A program made the translations under genes and the position numbers. From positions 1-7,335 of the forward strand of contig VBME01000200.1 of assembly GCA_005878995.1 (NCBI GenBank): DNA of 7,335 bases, written 5' to 3'. Positions 1-5,925 of the stretch are shown here, one piece after another; the stretch's first letter is position 1, and the number at the start of each line of letters is the position of its first letter. This DNA comes from Methanobacteriota archaeon (GTDB taxonomy: Archaea; Thermoplasmatota; Thermoplasmata; RBG-16-68-12). The notes below the pieces were generated by a model that did not search any database, was not told the DNA's origin, and was given only the letters and a program-made list of their open reading frames with translations.

Positions 1-1398
1 CAAGACCCGGAGGCCGTACCGCGAGGCGAGCTCGAAATCGTCCCGGCTCTCGAGGGCGGATCGGAGGTTTTGCCACCACCACCGTGGGCTGAAGTAGAGC
101 TTCGTGTACGCGAGCTTCCGGAGTCGATTGAGCTCGGCCTTCGACAACCCATCCGTCCCGACGACAGCACTATCCTGATACAAGCCGCGCCAGTTGATGT
201 CCGGCAGGGCACCGCTCGCCTGCAGCGTCTCGTACAGCTCCGTCCCCGGGTACGGGGCGAGCACATTGAACTGAGCCCCGTTGGGGAGCGTCCGGAGGGC
301 AAACCGGATCGTGTCCATCGCGGTCTCTCCCGTCTCTCCAGGCAACCCGAGGATGAACGCGCAGTACGTCTTGATGTGCGCCTCCTTGGCCCATCGGATC
401 GCTTGTTCCGCCTGGGCAACCGTCGCCTGTTTGCTCACGCTGTTCAGGATCTGCTGGTTCCCCGATTCGACCCCGAAAGAGATGCCGCTGCATCCGGCCG
501 AACGCATCGTCCTCAGGAGGTCTGGGTCCACGAGGTGGACGCGGGTGTTGCAATACCATCGGATGTCGATCCGCTCGCGGCGGATCCCTTCGCAGAGCTC
601 CCGGACCCGCTTCTTGTTCATCGTGAAGGTCTCGTCGAAGAACGAGACGGTCCGGATCCGGTAGTGGTCCCGAAGGTGGCCGAGTTCCTCCAGCACACTG
701 TTCGCGGAACGGTACTTCCACGCCGTCTTGGCGACCGTGCAAAAGGAGCACGCGAACGGACATCCTTTGCTCGCGTACAGGATCGTGAACGGCCGACATG
801 CGGGCGCCGAGATGAAGTACGGATCGAGGGAGTCTAGGAGCTGGTACGCGGGGAGGGGGATCGCGTCGTAATCCGCGATGGGCCGGGCGTTCTCGGTGAC
901 CGCAACGTGGCTGTTCTCCCGGTACGCGATGCCAGGCACGAGGTCGAGCCGGCCGCCATCCTCGAGCGCGTTGATGAGAGGCGGCCCGACGCTCTCGTAT
1001 TCGTGACGCAGGTAGATGTCGAGCGGCCGAGCCTCCCGGAGGACCTCGGTCGGCATCGTGCGAAGGGTCCAGCAAATGCCGATCGTGCGGGCTTCCGGGT
1101 GGATCCGCTTCGATAGCTCCGCCACGCGCAGGTCGTGGTCAAACGTCGTCGGTGTGAAGCGCAAGATCAACGCATCGTACGGGGCGCTCCGCAGCCACGC
1201 CTCCACCTCGGGAAACGTGGCGTTCTCCCCGTTCGCATCGAGCAACCGCACGCGGTGGCCCTCCGCGAGAAGGAGCGACGCGAGCTGGAGCAAGCTGTAC
1301 GGTTCCAGGACCGAGTAGCGTTCGACCACTTCACAGCGTTCCTCCCGCACGACGGAGGCACCATCGAACCGGGGCGGGTTGACGATCGCGACGTTCAC
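1..1398 (-). CDS. Cobalamin-binding-domain radical SAM enzyme (C-terminus beyond window)
   Basis: A 466-codon reading frame open to the left edge; the C-terminal end is missing. Residues about 1-140 look like a Rossmann-type B12-binding domain (N-terminus VNVAIVNPPR, then LLQLASLLLAEGHRVRLLD). The radical SAM core follows from about residue 205, with the CX3CX2C cluster in KGCPFACSFC (Cys213, Cys217, Cys220) for the 4Fe-4S cluster, FFDET at 253-257 and GVESG at 309-313, both usual in the BchE/HpnJ-type class. Such enzymes do radical methylations, cyclisations or rearrangements on unactivated carbons, often of lipids or tetrapyrroles; the substrate here cannot be read from sequence. The GTG start at 1398 overlaps the stop of the upstream GT4 gene (GTGA) and has GGAGG at 1403-1407, four bases upstream. 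Third gene of a glycosyltransferase operon, so an envelope-lipid or glycan substrate is inferred. Family sure, exact reaction unknown. Confidence 0.9.
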   Translation of the reverse strand, partial: MNVAIVNPPRFDGASVVREERCEVVERYSVLEPYSLLQLASLLLAEGHRVRLLDANGENATFPEVEAWLRSAPYDALILRFTPTTFDHDLRVAELSKRIHPEARTIGICWTLRTMPTEVLREARPLDIYLRHEYESVGPPLINALEDGGRLDLVPGIAYRENSHVAVTENARPIADYDAIPLPAYQLLDSLDPYFISAPACRPFTILYASKGCPFACSFCTVAKTAWKYRSANSVLEELGHLRDHYRIRTVSFFDETFTMNKKRVRELCEGIRRERIDIRWYCNTRVHLVDPDLLRTMRSAGCSGISFGVESGNQQILNSVSKQATVAQAEQAIRWAKEAHIKTYCAFILGLPGETGETAMDTIRFALRTLPNGAQFNVLAPYPGTELYETLQASGALPDINWRGLYQDSAVVGTDGLSKAELNRLRKLAYTKLYFSPRWWWQNLRSALESRDDFELASRYGLRVL

Positions 1399-2588
1399 GA
1401 CGCCTCCCCCCCAACGAGCCGCTCGTAGAACCGGAACGTCTCTCCCGCCATCCGATCGATCGAGGCGTTCGCCTCCGCCCACGCGCGGGCTCGCGCACGG
1501 ACGGGTTCCCGACGAACCGTGTCGTCCAGGACAGCCCGGATGCACGACACGAGACCATCCGCATCTCCGGCGGGGAAGAGCCAGCCCGTCTCTCCGTCCC
1601 GGACGATTTCAGAAACGCCGCCCACGTCCGCCGCGATCAGAGGCGTGCCACACGCCATCGCCTCCAGCGCGACCATCGGGCAACTCTCCGTGAAGCTCGG
1701 CAGTACGACCGCATCGACCTGACGGTAGAGCGTTGGCATCGCCTCGTAGGGGACCCTGCCCAAGAATTCGCACCGCTCGCTCGTGAGCCCAAGGTCGTAC
1801 GCGAGGGCCTTCCAAGGTCCTTGGTCGCCCGGTCCGGCGAGCAGCAGCCGAACGGATGGATCGAGGCGGGCCATCGCCCGAAGGAGGGTCTCAATCCCTT
1901 TCATCGCCAGGAGCCTGCCAGCGAACAGCAGGGTCGGCCGGTCCGAGCGCGTCGGCCCGACCCCACCGTCCCCCGCGACCGGCGGCGAAAGACGCTCCGT
2001 GTCGATCGCGTTCGGGACCACGGTGCTCAGCCGCGGATGGACCCGGTACGATCGCAAGGTACGGTCCCGGAGCCAGCGGGAGACGAAGATCATCGCCGGC
2101 GTCCCCCGAAGGTAGTGTCGCTCCACGGTTTCCAAGAGCAAGCGCCATCGGGCGATCCGACCTTCCAGGCTGTCCCGGGGGGCCGCAGGGCTCGCCCGGG
2201 CTGTGCCTCCCACCTGCGTCTCGAGCGTTGTGTGGACCGTCACCACGGTCGCCGCTGACCGACGTCGAAGCCGGACGAGCAAGTCCGACATGTAGGCATG
2301 ATTCGCGTGGACGATGTCGAATCCGTACCGTCGAGCGAGGCGAGGGAGGCGCCGGAAGACCGCCGCCTGAAAACGAAACGGTGACACCTCGTGCCGCGAG
2401 TTCCCGCCCGGGAAGGCCGGATGGACTTGGACCCCCTCCAAGTCTTCGTCGACCCGGGGGGGCGCGGCGGCACCTGTCAAGACGTGCACCTCGGCGCGAT
2501 CTTGCAGGCCACGGGCCAAGTTGTACGCGTACGTTCCGACTCCCCCCCACGCCGGCAGAAACTCCGGGGTGAGGATACACACCTTCAC
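1395..2588 (-). CDS. GT4-family glycosyltransferase (GT-B fold)
   Basis: A 397-residue retaining-type glycosyltransferase, close to the usual family length. The N-terminal Rossmann domain opens with VKVCILTPEFLPAWGGVGTY, the glycine-rich acceptor-side loop typical of GT4 enzymes. The C-terminal nucleotide-sugar domain has GRLLAMKG at about 224-231 (Arg and Lys that usually contact the donor phosphates) and the EX7E motif, Glu301 and Glu309 in ESCPMVALE, followed by ACGTPLIAADVGG. No signal peptide or membrane span, so it should be cytosolic or peripheral at the inner membrane face. The frame stays open upstream to 2861, but that part is Arg/Pro-rich and lies over the GT2 gene. The GTG at 2588 is chosen because the family starts there, it overlaps the GT2 stop as GTGA, and GAGGGG lies 7 bases upstream. 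Donor and acceptor are not predictable; extension of a lipid-linked or surface glycan is inferred. Confidence 0.92.
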   Translation of the reverse strand: MKVCILTPEFLPAWGGVGTYAYNLARGLQDRAEVHVLTGAAAPPRVDEDLEGVQVHPAFPGGNSRHEVSPFRFQAAVFRRLPRLARRYGFDIVHANHAYMSDLLVRLRRRSAATVVTVHTTLETQVGGTARASPAAPRDSLEGRIARWRLLLETVERHYLRGTPAMIFVSRWLRDRTLRSYRVHPRLSTVVPNAIDTERLSPPVAGDGGVGPTRSDRPTLLFAGRLLAMKGIETLLRAMARLDPSVRLLLAGPGDQGPWKALAYDLGLTSERCEFLGRVPYEAMPTLYRQVDAVVLPSFTESCPMVALEAMACGTPLIAADVGGVSEIVRDGETGWLFPAGDADGLVSCIRAVLDDTVRREPVRARARAWAEANASIDRMAGETFRFYERLVGGEAS

Positions 2589-3580
2589 GCTGTTTCCCCT
2601 CGGAAATCGAATCCCGACTGCGAGGCGCGGGGAACGACATCGCCGCCACGGTTCAGTCGTCGGGTGAGCAGGCGCCACGCGATGAGAAGACCGGTTCGGA
2701 GGGGGACCAGCTTCGGATCCCCGATCCGACGCGAGTAGTCCACGGGCAACTCCCGCATCCGAGCGCCCACCTCGCACGCGGACGCGAACAGGTCGGCTTC
2801 GAGATCGAAACTCTCTGCCGCGAGGCCGAATTCGCGGACGCAGTCTTCCCGGAAGGCCCACATCCCCGTGCAGACGTCGCTGACGGGGACGCGGTAGAGG
2901 ATCCGGGCTAGGCCGTTGAGGAACTCGTTGCCGAGGCGGTTCAGTGAAGTCATCGCGCCGTCCTCGACGTGCCCGCGGAACCGGGAGCCTACGACCACAT
3001 CGGAACCCGACTCCAGCGCATCCACGAAGCTGGGGATGTCCTCGGGGGGATAGCTTCCGTCGGCGTCGAGCATCACGAAGAGGCGAGATCCCGCGGCGGC
3101 CCCGCTGCTCCGGTCATTCAGCAGGTGATTGAGGGCTTGCCGCACGCCGTTCCCCTTGCCTTCGCCGCTTTGCACGTATGTGCTCGCGCCCCGGTCGCGC
3201 GCGACTTGGAGCGTCGCATCGGTGGACTTTCCGTCCACGACCCAAACGCGGACGTCGTATCCGGACCGCCGCAGCCGTTCCGTCGGGATGCGGCTAATGA
3301 CGGAGCCTACCGCCATCTCCTCGTTGAGGGCCGGGAGGAGAACGATGATGCTTCGCGCGCAATCGACGTGCCCGATTGGCCGCGATGGTTCGGCTTCGCC
3401 CGCCGGGGCGTGGGAACCCCCGAAGATCCCATCGCCGTCCGGAGTTGCGCGAACGGTCGAGTCCGCTCCCGGCCCGGTCATCGGAATTTTGGCCTCGTGG
3501 AGCGCCCGGCCGGGTCGCGGGGGGTTGGACCGCTGAATCGGCTCGAACTCTGACGCCCACTCGGCATCGGACAATGCCAT
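2585..3580 (-). CDS. GT2 polyprenyl-phosphate-type glycosyltransferase (DPM1-like)
   Basis: A 331-residue GT-A enzyme of the dolichyl-phosphate mannose/glucose synthase group, which moves a sugar from a nucleotide donor to a polyprenyl phosphate at the cytoplasmic membrane face. Visible motifs: LPALNEE at 82-88, VVDGKSTD at 114-121, the metal-binding DAD in DADGSYPPED at 172-181, VVGSRFRG, NRLGNEFLN, and VCTGMWAF at 236-243 with the following FDLEADLF. No C-terminal membrane domain is seen, so it is the short soluble or peripheral type. The first 70-75 residues before the fold are Pro/Gly/charged and look disordered, which is unusual for this family. Start: ATG at 3580 with GGAG seven bases upstream. 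A GTG at 3607 and an ATG at 3481 are also in frame. First gene of the operon; its stop overlaps the GT4 start by 4 bases. Sugar specificity is not known. Confidence 0.88.
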   Translation of the reverse strand: MALSDAEWASEFEPIQRSNPPRPGRALHEAKIPMTGPGADSTVRATPDGDGIFGGSHAPAGEAEPSRPIGHVDCARSIIVLLPALNEEMAVGSVISRIPTERLRRSGYDVRVWVVDGKSTDATLQVARDRGASTYVQSGEGKGNGVRQALNHLLNDRSSGAAAGSRLFVMLDADGSYPPEDIPSFVDALESGSDVVVGSRFRGHVEDGAMTSLNRLGNEFLNGLARILYRVPVSDVCTGMWAFREDCVREFGLAAESFDLEADLFASACEVGARMRELPVDYSRRIGDPKLVPLRTGLLIAWRLLTRRLNRGGDVVPRASQSGFDFRGETA

Positions 3581-3587
3581 CTCCTGT

Positions 3588-3591
3588 CTCC
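3588..3591 (-). promoter_or_regulatory. Shine-Dalgarno GGAG for the GT2 gene
   Basis: Read on the minus strand, GGAG is followed by seven bases and then the ATG at 3580. This spacing favours the ATG over the in-frame GTG at 3607 as start of the glycosyltransferase. A second AGGAG touches the ATG directly and is too close to serve. Confidence 0.5.
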
Positions 3592-3650
3592 GCAGCCGAC
3601 TTGGCACTGGGGGTCAAGAGGGGTACGTTTCAGGAGGACGCACGCGAGGT

Positions 3651-3675
3651 GGTGTGTGTCTCGTTCCGTCACACC
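3651..3675. repeat. 6-base inverted repeat GGTGTG/CACACC
   Basis: GGTGTG at 3651-3656 faces CACACC at 3670-3675 with a 13-base spacer. It lies just beside the A/T-rich repeat cluster on the GT2 side and could be a second protein-binding site. A six-base match can arise by chance, so confidence is low. Confidence 0.25.
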
Positions 3676-3719
3676 CATTGCAAAGGAACATCTAAGAACA
3701 CAAAGGACAATGTCTTAGA
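3676..3719. repeat. Nested inverted and direct repeats (candidate operator)
   Basis: Seen directly: a perfect 7-base inverted repeat, TCTAAGA at 3691-3697 and TCTTAGA at 3713-3719; a 7-base direct repeat CAAAGGA at 3681-3687 and 3701-3707, exactly 20 bases apart (about two helical turns); and a 5-base inverted pair CATTG at 3676-3680 and CAATG at 3708-3712. The cluster ends 19 bases before the ATG of the first RHH gene. Such spacing on one DNA face fits a dimeric or tetrameric regulator. Regulation by the neighbouring RHH proteins is inferred. Confidence 0.5.
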
Positions 3720-3738
3720 ACGCGTGCAGCAAGGGCGT

Positions 3739-4287
3739 ATGTCGGGCAAAGGTAGCGTGACGAGGTCCGTCCGGATCGAGAAGGATGCGGACGAGCGACT
3801 CCGGAACCTCGCATCCCAGGGAGACACGAGCGTAAACACGCTGGTGAATCGGGCCCTCCGGAAGTTCGTCGAATGGGATGCTTACGGTGAAAAGTTCGGT
3901 TTCATCACCCTTCCTTCGGTGATCCTGGTCAAGCTCATGGAGTGTCTGACCGACGAGGAGGCCAAGCAACTCGGCGCATGGGCCGGGAAGAACCTCGTGA
4001 AGGAGTACATTACGTTTTGGTTCAAGGAGCTCACGGTGGAGACCCTACTCGAGGGGTTCCCCAAGTTGTTCGCCAAGTACGGTCGCGCGTTCGCGTATGA
4101 GGAACTCGTGGAGGACGACCGTCGCGTCATCATCCTCAAGCACAGCGGCGGCTCGCGATGGTCGACGTTCTACGAAGAGGCGTTGCGCACCGCGTTCCGC
4201 GATCACCTTCAACGGGAAATCCGGATCGACAAATCGGAGAACCAAGTGGTCGTTCGGTTACGGCTGTACGGAGAAAGGATTAAGTAG
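3739..4287 (+). CDS. RHH-domain regulator with unknown C-terminal domain, paralog 1
   Basis: A 182-residue protein. Residues 7-50 form a ribbon-helix-helix (Arc/MetJ/CopG-like) DNA-binding domain: strand VTRSVRIEKD, helix around DERLRNLAS, then the second helix SVNTLVNRALRKFVEWD, with the SVNxLVNxA signature. The rest, about 130 residues, is mixed: predicted helices around the TDEEAKQLG and ITFWFKE parts, then strand IILKH, GSRWSTFYEE, helix TAFRDHL and a final strand QVVVRLRL. I do not recognise this domain; it could sense a ligand or mediate oligomers. No signal peptide or membrane segment, so cytosolic. Start: ATG at 3739 is chosen because it aligns residue for residue with the start of the next gene; the frame is open further upstream but that part lies over the divergent gene. 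A GTG at 3724 is an alternative. No strong Shine-Dalgarno. The repeats just upstream suggest autoregulation. Confidence 0.85.
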   Translation: MSGKGSVTRSVRIEKDADERLRNLASQGDTSVNTLVNRALRKFVEWDAYGEKFGFITLPSVILVKLMECLTDEEAKQLGAWAGKNLVKEYITFWFKELTVETLLEGFPKLFAKYGRAFAYEELVEDDRRVIILKHSGGSRWSTFYEEALRTAFRDHLQREIRIDKSENQVVVRLRLYGERIK

Positions 4288-4333
4288 TTCGCCATTAACA
4301 GTCCACTGGTTCCCCGTCGGCCAGGTTGTCGCG

Positions 4334-4867
4334 TTGTCGCCGAGCAGCAGTGTTACCCGGACGATTCGTATCGAGCGCGACGTCGACGAGTTCCTCCGGA
4401 AGTTCGGGGACCGGGAGGGAGTCAGCGTGAACCTCCTCGTAAACAAAGCGATCCGGAGGCTCGTAGAGTGGGATATCTACGCGGAGAAGTTCGGCCTCGT
4501 AGCCCTCCCGACTTCCTTGATCGAACGGCTGATGGACTACCTCACCGACCAGGAGGCCACAGAACTCGGACGATGGGTTGGAGAGAACCTGATCCCGGAA
4601 TTCATCACCTTCTGGTTCAAGGAGGTCAGCCTGCAGGCCATGGTCGTTGGGTTCCCGCGTCTCCAATCGCGATACGGCCGTGCATTCGAATATGAAGAGC
4701 ACGTGGAAGGGGGAAAGTGGACAATCATTTTCAAACACGGAGCCGGGTCCAAATGGTCGCTGTACTACGAAGCGCTCCTCAAGACGGCGTTCCGCGACCT
4801 GCTGAAGACGGACCTCGTGATTGACAAGACGGACGACCAGGTTGTAGCCCGTTTTGCGCTCAAGTGA
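4334..4867 (+). CDS. RHH-domain regulator with unknown C-terminal domain, paralog 2
   Basis: A 177-residue tandem duplicate of the gene before it, aligning without gaps and about half identical by eye. Residues 7-50 are the RHH domain (strand VTRTIRIERD, second helix SVNLLVNKAIRRLVEWD). Conserved C-terminal blocks shared by both copies: EKFG, LTDxEA, ITFWFKE, YGRAFxYEE, WS, TAFRD, and a last QVV-R strand. The variable parts are the RHH inter-helix turn and the segment after ITFWFKE. Start: TTG at 4334 is the only start codon in this frame after the stop of paralog 1, and its first residues (MSPSSSVTR) match MSGKGSVTR of paralog 1. The 46-base gap suggests one transcript. The two proteins could form a heterodimer or read different sites; that is inference. 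Upstream in-frame sequence lies over paralog 1 and is not likely part of the protein. Confidence 0.85.
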   Translation: MSPSSSVTRTIRIERDVDEFLRKFGDREGVSVNLLVNKAIRRLVEWDIYAEKFGLVALPTSLIERLMDYLTDQEATELGRWVGENLIPEFITFWFKEVSLQAMVVGFPRLQSRYGRAFEYEEHVEGGKWTIIFKHGAGSKWSLYYEALLKTAFRDLLKTDLVIDKTDDQVVARFALK

Positions 4868-4870
4868 CGC

Positions 4871-5149
4871 CTACTTTTTGCGGGGGCGGGGCGACGGACT
4901 TCGCTCTCGGCCCGCCGCCGACACCGCCTTCCGCTCGATTGCCTCCGCGAGCCAGCCCATCGTCTGACGGAGGCCGTAGCACATCCGAGCGATCTCTCCA
5001 TCCCCCGTGTCGGCTTTTGGGTTCTTCGCGAGGATCATCGCTTTCACGACGGCGGAGTTCTGCTTGCCGAAGAATTCCTCGACCGCCTTCCAGTAGGCGG
5101 CCTGATACGACTTGTCGTTTTTCAGCCCCAACGGACCGGCTACGTGCAC
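4871..5149 (-). CDS. Small helical protein of unknown function, last gene of the KaiC-like operon
   Basis: A 92-residue protein I do not recognise. It is mostly predicted helix: AAYWKAVEEFFG, SAVVKAMILAK, EIARMCYGLRQTMGWLAEAIERK, ending in a Ser/Pro/Arg/Lys-rich basic tail (last residues PRPRKK) that may be disordered or bind nucleic acid or an acidic partner. No membrane span or signal peptide. Start: GTG at 5149 is preferred because GGGGGGAG (minus strand) ends eight bases before it; a TTG at 5167, six codons upstream, would overlap that site. It follows the KaiC-like stop by 29 bases, so co-transcription is likely and it may be an accessory partner of the ATPases. It converges on the second RHH gene with only 3 bases between stops. 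The position and the clean Shine-Dalgarno site argue that it is real. Confidence 0.65.
   Translation of the reverse strand: MHVAGPLGLKNDKSYQAAYWKAVEEFFGKQNSAVVKAMILAKNPKADTGDGEIARMCYGLRQTMGWLAEAIERKAVSAAGRERSPSPRPRKK
4875..4879 (+). terminator. Short T run after the RHH pair, possible archaeal terminator
   Basis: Five T residues lie eight bases after the stop of the second RHH gene, inside the end of the convergent small gene. Archaeal transcription often stops at T-rich stretches without a hairpin. Five Ts is short and no stem is evident, so this is only a possibility. Confidence 0.2.
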
Positions 5150-5157
5150 GAGCGACG

Positions 5158-5165
5158 CTCCCCCC
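5158..5165 (-). promoter_or_regulatory. Shine-Dalgarno GGGGGGAG for the small gene
   Basis: On the minus strand this purine run ends eight bases before the GTG at 5149. It follows directly on the alternative TTG at 5165-5167, so it cannot serve that codon and supports the shorter start. Confidence 0.5.
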
Positions 5166-5178
5166 AACGGGCGGCGCG

Positions 5179-5925
5179 CTACCGGCGGCCAGGAAAGTGC
5201 GGTGATCTCACGGAAATCCCTCGGCTCCCGATGTCAATCGGAATCGGTCCCATCTGGTGATTCGTTCCTCGCATCTTCGTGATCTCGATGTACCGCACGC
5301 GGGCGTCTCCCGCCACCGGGACCAAGTGGAAATGCATGACCCCGTCCGCGATGAACTCCTGCATCCCCGGGTTCGGGCTGTCTTCGCCTAAGAAACCCGG
5401 AGGAGTCTCGGTGATCATCAGGGTCGTGCATCCGGCACCTCCGATGATCTTCCCAAGTAGCATGTGGGTGAAGACACGGATGTCGCCCTGGCTCCCGAAC
5501 GCCTGGGACATCGCCGTGAACGAGTCAATCACGAGCCGGACGATATCGGCCTCCTCGATGTTGCGGACGATTTCTTCCCAAATCGCCGGAAGACCTTCCG
5601 CGGTCAAGGTCGGCATCTCGAGGAATCGGAACAAGCCTTTCTTCTCGAGGGGAAGGATATCGAAGCCCAGCCGGGCCAAGTTGCGAAGGTACGCCTTTCG
5701 GCCTTCCAACATGGAGACATACATCCCGGGCTCCTCGGCATCACGCGCGCCCTGGTAGAGGAACTGAGACGCAAAGATCGTCTTCCCCGTCCCGGGACGG
5801 CCCGCGAGTGTGATGAGGCTGCCCGCAGGGAAACCCCCTTCGAGCATCTCGTCGAGCCCCGGAACCCCCGTTCCGACGCGGGCCTCCCCGTCGTTCCTGA
5901 GCCGGCCCACGGCCTTGTCCCCCAT
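5179..5925 (-). CDS. Single-domain KaiC-like RecA-superfamily ATPase
   Basis: A 248-residue protein with one KaiC/RadA-type ATPase domain, the usual length for archaeal single-domain KaiC homologs. Visible: VGTGVPGLDEMLEGGFPAGS leading to Walker A GRPGTGKT at 42-49, YVSMLEGRK at 69-77, Walker B RLVIDS at 130-135, and the KaiC-type subunit-interface motif EITKMRGTNHQMGP at 214-227. Lining up YVSMLEG with the cyanobacterial KaiC FVTFEE segment, the first of the paired catalytic glutamates is Leu73 and only Glu74 remains, so hydrolysis may be slow. No C-terminal phosphorylation domain is present, so this is not a clock KaiC; family members act as regulatory or signalling ATPases and probably form hexamers. 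Start: ATG at 5925 lies on the base after the stop of the upstream GvpD/KaiC-like gene (TGAATG), so translation is likely coupled. The exact pathway is unknown. Confidence 0.92.
   Translation of the reverse strand: MGDKAVGRLRNDGEARVGTGVPGLDEMLEGGFPAGSLITLAGRPGTGKTIFASQFLYQGARDAEEPGMYVSMLEGRKAYLRNLARLGFDILPLEKKGLFRFLEMPTLTAEGLPAIWEEIVRNIEEADIVRLVIDSFTAMSQAFGSQGDIRVFTHMLLGKIIGGAGCTTLMITETPPGFLGEDSPNPGMQEFIADGVMHFHLVPVAGDARVRYIEITKMRGTNHQMGPIPIDIGSRGISVRSPHFPGRR

Larger units (their letters stand above)
3581..3738. promoter_or_regulatory. Divergent intergenic region, candidate shared promoter and operator
   Basis: 158 bases separate the divergent GT2 and RHH genes, so it should hold promoters for both. 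The part at 3676-3720 is clearly richer in A and T than its surroundings. I could not identify a convincing archaeal TATA box or BRE by eye. It contains several repeats, listed separately, that could be binding sites for the adjacent RHH protein. RHH regulators are well known for binding short inverted or tandem repeats in their own promoter; that this happens here is inference. Confidence 0.5.

Noticed and set aside
70..837. Long plus-strand open frame opposite the radical SAM gene
   Set aside because: Arg/Pro/Asp-rich low-complexity translation without motifs; it is an antisense shadow of a gene with clear catalytic motifs.
170..1075. 301-codon minus-strand frame inside the radical SAM gene
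   Set aside because: Wrong frame of the same strand; no family features, while the other frame carries CX3CX2C and the B12 domain.
1856..2649. Open frames on both strands over the GT4 gene
   Set aside because: Compositionally biased shadows in a GC-rich gene; the GT4 frame has EX7E and the expected fold motifs.
2589..2861. N-terminal extension of the GT4 protein by 91 codons
   Set aside because: Overlaps the GT2 coding region, Arg/Pro-rich, and the family start with a good Shine-Dalgarno lies at 2588.
2969..3553. Plus-strand frame of 194 codons over the GT2 gene
   Set aside because: Antisense shadow with no recognisable domain.
3376..3738. Upstream extension of the first RHH protein
   Set aside because: It lies antisense to the GT2 gene and over the divergent promoter; the paralog alignment places the start at 3739.
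3739..4867. Toxin-antitoxin pair, because RHH proteins are often antitoxins
   Set aside because: Both genes carry the same RHH plus C-terminal architecture and neither resembles a toxin such as RelE or a PIN protein.
5279..5758. Plus-strand frame of 159 codons over the KaiC-like gene
   Set aside because: Antisense to a gene with intact Walker motifs; no independent start signal or family likeness.
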